NCBI GenBank assembly: GCA_900074745.1
Contig: LT598469.1
Coordinates: 1,240,001 to 1,304,000, forward strand
DNA length: 64,000 nucleotides
Direction of reading: 5' to 3'
Source: Lachancea mirantina
Taxonomy: Eukaryota; Ascomycota; Saccharomycetes; Saccharomycetales; Saccharomycetaceae
A model generated the notes under the pieces. That model made no database searches and was not told the DNA's origin. It was given only the letters and a program-made list of their open reading frames with translations. A program made the position numbers and the translations under genes. Shown here piece after piece: positions 9,658 through 17,870 of this stretch. Every line of letters begins with the position of its first letter. The stretch's first letter is position 1.

Positions 9658-10152
9658 CCCGTGATCCCAAAAAGAAACAAGTCTCACTATTTAAAGTTTG
9701 CACTGAGTCCCGTCTCATCTTTCCCGATCCGGCAATCGCCTGGCGTCTAGCCCGTGTTGTTTATGGTTTACGCTCCGCTTTCCTGTTTCGGCACTACAAT
9801 CGATGTGCTTGCCTGATTCGGCATTGTGATGGGCCTCGGGCAATGCTGACACAGCTTCGCCGTTTCATTGCATCCTTACCTCAGAGGCTGCTGCGTTCGA
9901 GTCTTCAAAAAGAAATGCCGGCTTTTGCAAGACTTGCCTGCAGGTGCATCTGCCACAATCGGAAATGCCATGACGTGATCAGCGCGGTGCCCAACGGGCG
10001 CACGGCGCCATTTCTTGTAGGCGGCTGGGATGTTGTGGAGGTGTGGGTGGGAATCAGTTTTGTGCCTGTGTCTGGGTGGAGGCGCTCGAATCGGGGCTCG
10101 ATTAACGGCTCTTGCAAATCGTAAGAACGCTTCTCCTAGAGTGCCGTTAGTA

Positions 10153-10180
10153 AGAGAGAGAGGGAGTGTGTGTGTGTGTG
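10153..10180. repeat. (GA)n/(GT)n microsatellite
   Basis: A GAGAGAGAGAGGGA run flows into seven GT units. It is a simple repeat in the intergenic region. Confidence 0.85.
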
Positions 10181-10434
10181 ATATGGTAAGCGATTGTTCA
10201 GCGGGGCGTGACTGAGGCTTACTTGAACTTCGTGTTTGAACCTAGTTTATGTTATTTTTTTGGCTAATGTGTTGGCGATGGTGGATTGTAGGCGGCGGCG
10301 TTGCAATGGTAATCTGGCAGTGTTGACTCGGCAGGCTATGCTGTGGCAATGTGCGCATACGTTGAAGTGAAAAGAGCCACATGTTAAAGGGATTAGTACA
10401 GGGAACAGAAATATCTTCACCCTTGCACAAGTCA

Positions 10435-10506
10435 TCCGCGATAGTTTAGTGGCTAGAATTCGAGCTTGTCGCGCTCGGGACCGGGGTTCAATTCCCCGTC
10501 GCGGAG
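10435..10506 (+). tRNA. tRNA-Asp (GTC)
   Basis: 72-nt tRNA without intron. The acceptor stem TCCGCGA (10435-10441) pairs with TCGCGGA (10499-10505), with discriminator G at 10506. The D arm carries TAGTTTAGTGG, the anticodon stem is CGAGC/GCTCG, and the loop TTGTCGC gives anticodon GTC at 10468-10470. The T arm GGGGTTCAATTCCCC is perfect and contains the B box. The sequence closely resembles S. cerevisiae tRNA-Asp. A TTTCGTTTTTT run directly downstream is a Pol III terminator. It sits at a point where gene order differs from S. cerevisiae. Confidence 0.96.
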
Positions 10507-10517
10507 TTTCGTTTTTT
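10507..10517 (+). terminator. Pol III terminator of tRNA-Asp
   Basis: TTTCGTTTTTT starts right after the discriminator base. The run of six T is sufficient for yeast RNA polymerase III. Confidence 0.8.
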
Positions 10518-10534
10518 ATGTGATCGATGTTGTT

Positions 10535-10544
10535 GTCACGTGAC
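10535..10544. promoter_or_regulatory. GTCACGTGAC palindrome (Cbf1-type)
   Basis: A perfect 10-base palindrome with the Cbf1 consensus RTCACRTG on both strands, 150 bases upstream of the NIPA-like ATG. The identical 10-mer occurs upstream of MPS1 and in the MRX9-APM4 interval. Confidence 0.5.
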
Positions 10545-10693
10545 TCCGGGTACAAGGGCCAGACCATGAAGAAATTAAAAAAAGCCTACCTCTGAAGTTT
10601 AAGGCTGGTTCAGTAAAGCTAACAGAACCGCGTTTCTTCCAGCCCTTGTTAGTGTTAGACCGCGCATGCTTATGTTTACCCGCCAAGCCTAAA

Positions 10694-11845
10694 ATGCCCA
10701 GTGCCCACTCTATTATAATAACCGGGGTCGTGGTCGGGGTCGTGTCGTCCGCGACGCAATCCCTTGGGCTCACGCTGCAGCGGAAAGCCAATGTCGCGTG
10801 CTCGGAGTCCCTGTACCGCAACCCCACGTGGCAATTGGGACTGGCACTCTTTTTGCTCGCCAACCTCGTCGGCAGCACGGTCCAGATCGCTACGCTGCCG
10901 TTGATTATCTTGGCTCCCCTCCAGAGCTGCGGTTTGCTCTTCAATTCCCTCGCCTCGCACTATATCCTCCAAGAACGCTCTACGTGGCGCACGCCGCTCG
11001 CAACGCTTCTCATTGTCGGTGGTGGCATGGTCATCGGCGTCGCTGGCGTCTCTGCGACCGAGTCTCAGCCGTTAACACACTCGCTCGCAGAGTTGCTCGC
11101 GCTCGCCCATGGCCAACTTTTCCTCAGATGGTTTGTCGCTACCAATTTTTTCGTTCTGTTAGCGTTGGTTTATGCCCGCGTCTACAGACCCAGCACGCTG
11201 GCAAGAGGTCTCGTTTATGGTTGTTGCAGCGGCGTGTGGTCCGCGCACGCACTTCTACTCGCGAAGTCCGCTTCTGACATTATCACGCACGCGCTGGTAC
11301 ACAAAAGTTCAGATCTCAGACATCTGCCGTTTTACGTCCTCGTCGCAGCGTTTGTCGCTACTTCCCTGACGCAATTGTTTCTCCTGAACAAGGGCCTATC
11401 TCTCATTTCTACTTCGATCCTGTACCCACTGGTCTTCTGCGTGTTCAACCTCATCAACATCTTCAACGGTGTGCTTTTTTTTCCTCAGGACAAATTAACG
11501 TCTCTACAGATGGTGTTTAAGCTTTTGCCCGGCGTCATGAGCCTCATAACTGGAGTGGCGCTGCTATCAAGAGATCAATACATGTTATCTCAGCGAGACG
11601 AGCCTCTGTTGGCTCCAGATACTTCCAATCGGACCTCTACCCTATCCTACACAAGTCTGAGACCAAGATCGATGGATTTGTCCTCTTTACAAAAAATGCA
11701 TTCAAAACCTGCTGAAAACGATGGCTTTTACGTCTCCTTACCGCACGATACGAAAAGAGACAGCAACATATCGGCAGGGTCTAAAAAGAAGGGCAGGAGG
11801 GTTCTGTCGTTCGAACAAGAGGGTTTGCTTAACCAAATGGTTTAG
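10694..11845 (+). CDS. NIPA-family (DUF803) membrane protein
   Basis: 383 residues with about nine hydrophobic segments over the first 300 and a polar basic tail. The opening (SATQSLGLTLQRKAN) corresponds to the GL.LQKKG signature of NIPA magnesium-transporter-like proteins. The segments ATLPLIILAPLQSCGLLFNS and LNKGLSLISTSILYPLVFC match conserved family positions. Transport of Mg2+ is known for animal NIPA proteins and is only inferred here. The frame is open upstream to a TTG at 10646; the ATG at 10694 puts the first membrane segment at the N-terminus. The first 650 bases are GC-rich and lie close to tRNA-Asp. In S. cerevisiae the SUN gene and ASF1 are adjacent, so this gene is an insertion or a lineage loss. 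Confidence 0.75.
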   Translation: MPSAHSIIITGVVVGVVSSATQSLGLTLQRKANVACSESLYRNPTWQLGLALFLLANLVGSTVQIATLPLIILAPLQSCGLLFNSLASHYILQERSTWRTPLATLLIVGGGMVIGVAGVSATESQPLTHSLAELLALAHGQLFLRWFVATNFFVLLALVYARVYRPSTLARGLVYGCCSGVWSAHALLLAKSASDIITHALVHKSSDLRHLPFYVLVAAFVATSLTQLFLLNKGLSLISTSILYPLVFCVFNLINIFNGVLFFPQDKLTSLQMVFKLLPGVMSLITGVALLSRDQYMLSQRDEPLLAPDTSNRTSTLSYTSLRPRSMDLSSLQKMHSKPAENDGFYVSLPHDTKRDSNISAGSKKKGRRVLSFEQEGLLNQMV

Positions 11846-11970
11846 CGCATCGGTGCGCTTGGCAATCGACTTTAATAGACAACATTTGTTATATATCATA
11901 CATCATTTTTGCATTTTCACTATTGAAGAGTTCTATATATATTTAGTTTCAACTTTAGGATCGTGAAGTT

Positions 11971-12001
11971 TCATCATCATCAACACCATCAACATCATCA
12001 T
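11971..12001. repeat. CAT/CAA trinucleotide tract
   Basis: An imperfect (CAT)n-like run in the probable 5' leader or core promoter of ASF1. Confidence 0.7.
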
Positions 12002-12016
12002 TTACTAGAGAACAAG

Positions 12017-12029
12017 ACGCGAAACGCGT
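12017..12029. promoter_or_regulatory. Overlapping MCB/SCB-like sites before ASF1
   Basis: ACGCGAAACGCGT contains a full MCB core (ACGCGT) and an ACGCGAAA word 70-82 bases upstream of the ASF1 start. MBF and SBF bind such sites in G1/S genes, which fits replication-coupled expression of a histone chaperone. It may fall in the 5' leader. Confidence 0.45.
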
Positions 12030-12098
12030 AAAAAATTTTGGGTGAACAGTGAACAAAAAGGATTAAACTTGGCCATAAGGTATTATATCTAGCCAAAA

Positions 12099-12926
12099 AT
12101 GTCAATCGTGTCTCTATTAGGAATCAATGTTCTGAACAATCCAGCGAAGTTTACGGACCCCTACGAGTTTGAGATCACATTCGAATGTCTAGAACCGTTG
12201 AAAAACGACCTTGAATGGAAGTTAACGTATGTGGGCTCGTCTAGAAGTTTAGAACATGACCAAGAATTAGATTCCATTTTGGTAGGGCCAGTTCCTGTCG
12301 GAGTCAATAAGTTTTTATTCACTGCAGACCCACCATCTCCAGAATTGATCCCAGCAAGCGAACTCGTGAGCGTTACAGTTATCCTTTTGAGTTGCTCATA
12401 TGACGGCAGAGAATTTGTAAGGGTTGGCTACTATGTGAACAATGAATATGACGATGAAGAAATGCGAGAAAATCCGCCGGCCAAAGTCCAGGTAGATCAT
12501 GTTGTGAGGAACATTTTGGCGGAAAAACCGCGAGTTACGAGATTTAACATCGTTTGGGACAATGAGCAAGGTCAAGAGTATCCTCCGGAACAGCCCGATG
12601 TAGAAGAAGAGGACGAGGAAGAAGAGGAAGAAGAGGAGGAAGAGGAAGACGACGACGAAGAGGAAGACGACGAGAACGATGAGGCTGAAGCAGAGAAGGA
12701 TGAAAAGGACAATCCAGAGGTACAGAATCGCGAAGGTGAATCTGAACCTGACGCGAAGAGGAGGAAAGTTGTCGAAGAAGACGAGGCCGAGGAGATTGAC
12801 CTTGAAGACGACGCTGATAGCGAAGGTATCGAAATTGAAGAAACTCCGGGAGAAGGTTCAGTCCTCGATACAGAGACGGTACCCACCCCGCAGGACTCTA
12901 CTGCAACATCTCCGGATCCCAAGTAA
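12099..12926 (+). CDS. ASF1: Histone H3-H4 chaperone Asf1
   Basis: Binds H3-H4 dimers and hands them to CAF-1, HIR and Rtt109 during replication, repair and transcription. Residues 1-155 are the conserved immunoglobulin-like core, starting [18 protein letters not shown], with the H3-binding surface region [19 protein letters not shown] and the terminal [10 protein letters not shown] strand. After it comes a nearly pure Asp/Glu tail (about residues 165-200) and a long acidic region, giving 275 residues against 279 in S. cerevisiae. The tail has a short basic KRRK interruption. It is convergent with the YKR041W homologue and sits where YJL115W would be. Confidence 0.97.
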   Translation: MSIVSLLGINVLNNPAKFTDPYEFEITFECLEPLKNDLEWKLTYVGSSRSLEHDQELDSILVGPVPVGVNKFLFTADPPSPELIPASELVSVTVILLSCSYDGREFVRVGYYVNNEYDDEEMRENPPAKVQVDHVVRNILAEKPRVTRFNIVWDNEQGQEYPPEQPDVEEEDEEEEEEEEEEEDDDEEEDDENDEAEAEKDEKDNPEVQNREGESEPDAKRRKVVEEDEAEEIDLEDDADSEGIEIEETPGEGSVLDTETVPTPQDSTATSPDPK

Positions 12927-13027
12927 CGTAGTCCACATTCTATAGAGTAATAAAATCAAACGCGCAGTGTAGCATAAATACGTAGCTATGAGGCGAACAA
13001 CAGAGAAGGAATTCTACTCACATAACA

Positions 13028-13786
13028 TCATTTCGGCTCCCACAAGTTGTTAATTAACTGGAATATTTTGGTGATTTTAGCTTTTACCACTGCATCTGGA
13101 TTCTGGAATCGTCGTAACATTTTGTCAGGATGCCATGCAATACGCTGCTGGCGGTAAAGTTCTCTGACTGGCTCATTGAGTAGCTTTGAACTCTCCTCAT
13201 AGAAAGTGATGATTCCTTCTTTCGTGATATCATCAATTTCAACCGTCTCCAGAGGGTACACTCCCATCAAAGGCGCACATATTACATCAGAAGCTGACGA
13301 CCAGAAACTTGTGATATTTCGCTCGACGTTTCCTTCTTGTAGGCACTCAAATTTTACTTTATCGTACGGACATTTCTGGTTGGACCCCAGAATTTCGTGG
13401 AACCGTTTGACTTCCGGATTGAGGCCAACGAACCTGAACCCGTTGATAGCATCGCCATATTCGAACGATTTTTCGCAACTCTCAAAAGCTTTCTCATTTG
13501 CTGAATTCATTTGAGGTTTCTCTTTTATGATTCCGTCTTGACGCATAGCCGGATCGACAACATATTTGATTTTCCTAGGTTGAATTTTCAAAAGCTTCTC
13601 TGTCATGGCAAGGTCCGCTAGGTCAAAAAAGTCCTCATTAGCCTTGGTTCTATGCATAGATTGAAAGTCTTGTGCGCTTGCTCTCCCCGGTTGTCGATCT
13701 TTGCGCAGGTATTGCGGTCTCGCGTAAACTTCTGCTTCAGAGTCACTTGATTCATCACAACAAGCATAGTCAGGATTGAAAGTCAT
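13028..13786 (-). CDS. YKR041W homologue with J-domain-like HPD motif
   Basis: 252 residues, close to the 248 of S. cerevisiae YKR041W, a protein of unknown function whose gene is next to UTH1, as here. The N-terminus is acidic and polar. The C-terminus has QQRIAWHPDKMLRRF at residues 213-227 followed by a predicted helix to the end (ITKIFQLINNLWEP). The HPD tripeptide at 219-221 after a basic/Trp helix resembles helix II and III of a DnaJ domain, or the related end of NFKBIL1-type proteins, but the rest of a J domain is not evident. It shares its upstream region with CRT10, head to head. Confidence 0.7.
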   Translation of the reverse strand: MTFNPDYACCDESSDSEAEVYARPQYLRKDRQPGRASAQDFQSMHRTKANEDFFDLADLAMTEKLLKIQPRKIKYVVDPAMRQDGIIKEKPQMNSANEKAFESCEKSFEYGDAINGFRFVGLNPEVKRFHEILGSNQKCPYDKVKFECLQEGNVERNITSFWSSASDVICAPLMGVYPLETVEIDDITKEGIITFYEESSKLLNEPVRELYRQQRIAWHPDKMLRRFQNPDAVVKAKITKIFQLINNLWEPK

Positions 13787-14433
13787 TCAAAAGCACCATT
13801 TGCTCCACAGTTGTTCCTCTTGGTTGGCCGCTATTAGCGATCTGCCGGAGCGACGAGATAGTATGAAAAAATATTGTTTACAAGGCCCATCGCGATAAAA
13901 CTCACTGAAGATGTCCCCTCGTCTCATAATTTCTCAGCACCTTGTTCAGCACCTTGTTCACTCTTCGTTTTGCTACTCGTTGAGCTATGGGAGGAGTCCT
14001 TCCATAACGCTATTCTTTGGTTAAGGTAATATATCAATTGTAGAGAATTGTGAAGAGTTCAAAATAAACCAAAGACAAGAATAACACTTTTTGACAAACA
14101 CTAAGAATTTCTTAATACTAGATCTGCTTGAATTGGATGATCAGTTGGTAGACTGGTTTCGGTAAACATTTTGTTTGTTGTGCCAGTTTGAATTTGTCCA
14201 ATTATTTGATCAGGGTCATCTCTCATACCTACTCCGCAAGGTCTACGGAATTATAATATGTGGTTATTTCGAATCAATCCAGTAGTTCTCGCAGGCATCT
14301 TGCAACGTGGACAGATGAATCTAAGGTGACTTTTCAAGTTTCTTAACTCTAAGGCTATGAAAGGAGAATCTCGGTCTGGAGAGAAAGTTTCTCATTATTA
14401 CACCATGCGATATAAAAACCCTTCAAGAGGAAT
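13787..14433. other. Divergent promoter region YKR041W-like/CRT10
   Basis: About 650 bases. It has an adjacent direct duplication of CAGCACCTTGTTCA near 13935-13960. I see no open frame, RNA gene or clear factor site. Confidence 0.5.
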
Positions 14434-17424
14434 ATGGATGATGAAGAGACGAAGCGGAGTGATTTGAAGAGGTTTTTGACTTCTAGAGGAATAGTGAAAG
14501 AAGAAGAGTTTTTAAAATTCGACTTTAAGGTCACCAACTTAAACTCTCTACGATTTGAAGGTACACCTCGCGAGTTAATCACTGCATCTTCAATATACAA
14601 AGCCACGACTCAAACGGGCCTTGATATTTTAAAGGAGACTTTAGCGAGCAGACTCGCAGAGGCAAAGACTTACGAATGTGTGACAAGCAATGCGCGAGAT
14701 TCGCTCTTTATAGATGATGTTCAGAACCAAGGGTCTGCTAAAGAACCCGTATGGGCTGACAACGGTATAACCTGCGATCCTGCGAGCCTCCTTCTGCCGC
14801 CATGGGAACGGCTCAAGGTTGAAAAGCTGAAGCCATTACGCAATTATTTGTGGATCGTTGACAAACCCTATCGAAAAGCTTATAACAATTGCGTGTCTTG
14901 TGTTTTCAAGAATTTTCTTTTTATTGCGAATAACGCTAAAGTCCAGATTTCCGACCTTGATTCGGTCGTAACCGATGTCGGGGGAGTCCCTATAAAGCGC
15001 TGTTTGGACGTTGTGACGTCTTTTGAGCTGTACTGTGCAGACGAAGGTCCTAAAAATGAGAGGATAAGAACAACGACGGAATTTAGATGTCAAATTCATT
15101 TCATGAAGATCGCGAAATTTTATGAGCGAGATGTTCTTTGTCTCTGTACACTCTCAGGTTTGGTGCTTATCTTTTTCATTGACGAACTAATCAAAACCAT
15201 GAATATTACCACTTCCACCGCAGTTCTGGATGAGGCGGAAATTTTTGAGCTTAAAATCAAACCTTTTCTGATTCTTAGTGTTCCTGAGAGTTGCTGGGCT
15301 ATTGACATATATGACATTGGTGACGTGAAGTTCATCGCACTGGGACACAACGGTCCTGGGGTGACTGTTTTTGCACACCGAAATACTCTCAAGACAATGG
15401 TAGCATGCGAAATTTTGATCCATCATAATGTCCCCGCCGTGAGCTTTGTCAAGAAAGAAACTCTCGAGCCTGGTCTCGTTTTTCTATCTTATGCGTCAAT
15501 TTTCGGTGATGTTGGGACCTTAGAAATCACCTTCCAAGATCGTGGAGACGCAGATTGCTCTCTAGCATGGAAATTAGTGGATGTTGAATATCTTGCAGAG
15601 TGGTGCTGGACAATCACTCCATTAGATAGAAGCGATTTCCAAGCTGTTTCGAATTTCGAGTATCTGTCAAATGATTATAATCGATCCCACAAGTCAAATT
15701 ATCTTGAAAAAGCTTTCCAAGACAGTATGATGCTTAGGTCATTACCATCTCGACTAGCGCAGTCAAGTGGCCTAGGAATCGGCGCAACCATTGCTCAAGT
15801 TGCAGTACCTGTTTCAAATTTACGGCTTACGAACGAGTACCCGTGCAATGACGGGAACATTGGATTGAGATTCACCACATTCAATTTACATTCATTTTCA
15901 AACGGTGGAAATAGCCCAGAAAAATTCTCAGCTGCTGCTGTTGTGGATGCTTTACTACACTCTCCCGAAGAAATCGATTCGGACCACAGCCAAGTGATTC
16001 GACTGAAAGGGGAGCATAGAATTGGCGATTGTAAAGTGGCCCATGGTATCGAGACCGCTGAAAAGAATTGGTCTCGGTATCCCTTTGCCGAAGTGCTATG
16101 TTGCGGAAGTAATGACCGTCAAAATTCTATGATGAGAAGTCTCAGAGATCATTTCAAAATTGACACTGACCTGCAGTTTGCAGTGGAAAGAGGTATTACG
16201 CCGGCATTTGTTCATTTTGAGGCGATCGGGACGTCTAAACATCATGATGTCGCAGTACCTGAATTTTATGCGGGTATGGTACATGACCATCGGACTTATG
16301 AGGAGAATACTTGCGAAAATGAGATAGGCGATTCCCAAGCCTCCGGTGTTTCAAGTGCTGAACCGCAGAGTGGTGAAGAAATTAACGAACACGAAGCATG
16401 TGAAACTGATAATATATTGTCAGCAGATAATGCTAGTCCTAGACCTTTTCAACGAGACGAGGGCCGCAGAAGCATTGTCTCTCAAGATGATGACATAGAT
16501 GATAGTTCATCTTCGACGGAAAATGCTTCTTCATTTACATCTCCAGATTTGAGCTCTTTTGCATCTGACAGCCGTTCGGTGGAAGAGGCTATCTTCGGAA
16601 ACACAAGCTTGCCGAGTTTGGCTATTGCCGCGCAAAATTTTGACATTGATGTGAACACGCTTGAGCATATACAGCGATTTTTCAGATCGACCAGCTTTGG
16701 AACTCTCACTTCGCGGCTTGATACTGCAGACGATGAAACGTCAAGGTTTGCCTCACACAGGCCGGCTGGATATTTCCAGGATTTAGCCTACAAATCCATG
16801 CGACTATGGTCTCTTACTAACTACGTCGACAAAGTTTCCTCATTATCCCAAGCTGTTACCCCACAATCTCGATTCTCTGCCGGCGGGCCTCGATTCGAAC
16901 TGCCTCTGGCGAACGAGACCTTTTTCTTGGTGACGACAAGCACGAAGTTGTACCTTATGCTAGGAAATCCGCTTATCGTTAATGCGTATACAGCCGATGA
17001 GATTTTCCCCATACAGAATGTATCCTCATGTGGTGCTTTAGACCCTCAGCTAAACAGGATTTCGATCGTATGCCACATTCGAGAACTGAATTGCTTTGTT
17101 GTGGCTTCTCAGATTGGTCTCATTTCTCTGATGCGCCTAACAACCTACAAAGGCATTCACGCATTCCGACAGGAATATATTCTTGGATGGGAGTCACAAG
17201 TGCCGGGGCAACCCGACTCGAGATGCATGAGGGCGTACACAAGCGATGATGGCATTTATCCCTGTCATCTGGATGACACGATCTTTGAGATGAACAACAT
17301 TACAGGGCTGGCCTACAAATTCCATCAAACATCATCTACATCATCTACACCGGACTATGCAGTATTATACGTGACTCTTCGGAAGGACATTTACCGGTTC
17401 AAAATTTTCAGAGAAGCCGTCTGA
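14434..17424 (+). CDS. CRT10: Crt10-like WD-repeat protein
   Basis: 996 residues, close to S. cerevisiae Crt10 (957), a WD40-like protein that influences transcription of the ribonucleotide reductase genes RNR2 and RNR3 and was later tied to Rtt101 ubiquitin ligase function. Beta-propeller-like strands fill residues 130-450 and 820-990. Segments such as CDPASLLLPPWERLK, the LFIANNAKVQISDLDS repeat start and SCWAIDIYDIGDVKFIALG are typical of the family. A Ser/Asp/Glu-rich linker (about 620-720) separates the halves. I base the name on this resemblance and on gene order: YOL063C (CRT10), YOL062C (APM4) and YOL061W (PRS5) all occur nearby here. Confidence 0.72.
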   Translation: MDDEETKRSDLKRFLTSRGIVKEEEFLKFDFKVTNLNSLRFEGTPRELITASSIYKATTQTGLDILKETLASRLAEAKTYECVTSNARDSLFIDDVQNQGSAKEPVWADNGITCDPASLLLPPWERLKVEKLKPLRNYLWIVDKPYRKAYNNCVSCVFKNFLFIANNAKVQISDLDSVVTDVGGVPIKRCLDVVTSFELYCADEGPKNERIRTTTEFRCQIHFMKIAKFYERDVLCLCTLSGLVLIFFIDELIKTMNITTSTAVLDEAEIFELKIKPFLILSVPESCWAIDIYDIGDVKFIALGHNGPGVTVFAHRNTLKTMVACEILIHHNVPAVSFVKKETLEPGLVFLSYASIFGDVGTLEITFQDRGDADCSLAWKLVDVEYLAEWCWTITPLDRSDFQAVSNFEYLSNDYNRSHKSNYLEKAFQDSMMLRSLPSRLAQSSGLGIGATIAQVAVPVSNLRLTNEYPCNDGNIGLRFTTFNLHSFSNGGNSPEKFSAAAVVDALLHSPEEIDSDHSQVIRLKGEHRIGDCKVAHGIETAEKNWSRYPFAEVLCCGSNDRQNSMMRSLRDHFKIDTDLQFAVERGITPAFVHFEAIGTSKHHDVAVPEFYAGMVHDHRTYEENTCENEIGDSQASGVSSAEPQSGEEINEHEACETDNILSADNASPRPFQRDEGRRSIVSQDDDIDDSSSSTENASSFTSPDLSSFASDSRSVEEAIFGNTSLPSLAIAAQNFDIDVNTLEHIQRFFRSTSFGTLTSRLDTADDETSRFASHRPAGYFQDLAYKSMRLWSLTNYVDKVSSLSQAVTPQSRFSAGGPRFELPLANETFFLVTTSTKLYLMLGNPLIVNAYTADEIFPIQNVSSCGALDPQLNRISIVCHIRELNCFVVASQIGLISLMRLTTYKGIHAFRQEYILGWESQVPGQPDSRCMRAYTSDDGIYPCHLDDTIFEMNNITGLAYKFHQTSSTSSTPDYAVLYVTLRKDIYRFKIFREAV

Positions 17425-17870
17425 AAACATTCGATTATCAAGCATTGATGGAGTCAAATATCTTTCGGTGGGGGGAAGGATACTTTTATAGGTTTGTATG
17501 CCTGTTCCGCGACGTGGTCAAAGAAAGTCACGTGACTTGTTATTATCTCGCGATGAATGCTTTGTGTATATGATAAACAAATTTCGAGAAATCATCAGCA
17601 AAAGAAATCAACCGCAAACCAGTAGCTGTAAAAGTTCCAGGGGCGTCAAGGGCTTGAATAGTGAGTTAAAACTATTATTTGAAATACTCGTTAGCTTTTT
17701 GTGCGCTAAAAAATAGTTCAGTGTTGAGGCATTTAGGAAAGTTATCATCCTTATTGCTGGCGCAGAATTTTGGTTTGATCAGCGGAGTGCCGAACGAGTT
17801 TGGTTCACAAGCTAGTGCTAAGAGAAAAGGAAGGTCTGAAATTTGATGAACAAGTGACAGGCTGCGTTAA
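17425..17870. other. Intergenic, MPS1 promoter region
   Basis: About 445 bases with a GTCACGTGAC palindrome at 17527-17536. A 72-codon frame at 17498-17716 overlaps that site and has no family likeness. Confidence 0.5.
17527..17536. promoter_or_regulatory. GTCACGTGAC palindrome upstream of MPS1
   Basis: Identical to the 10-mers at 10535 and 23767. It fits the Cbf1 consensus on both strands and lies 335 bases before the MPS1 ATG. Confidence 0.5.

Larger units (their letters stand above)
9437..10434. other. Long intergenic region, SUN-gene promoter side
   Basis: About 1 kb between the SUN gene start and tRNA-Asp. It contains the TATA element at 9651-9657, a stretch with recurring TTCGGCA-like words around 9780-9850 and a (GA)n/(GT)n tract at 10153-10180. 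A frame open at 9600-10124 begins at a TTG, has no family likeness and is not called. Confidence 0.5.

Noticed and set aside
9600-10124. Frame of 174 codons between the SUN gene and tRNA-Asp
   Set aside because: It begins at TTG, is Arg/Cys-rich, and overlaps the SUN-gene TATA region.
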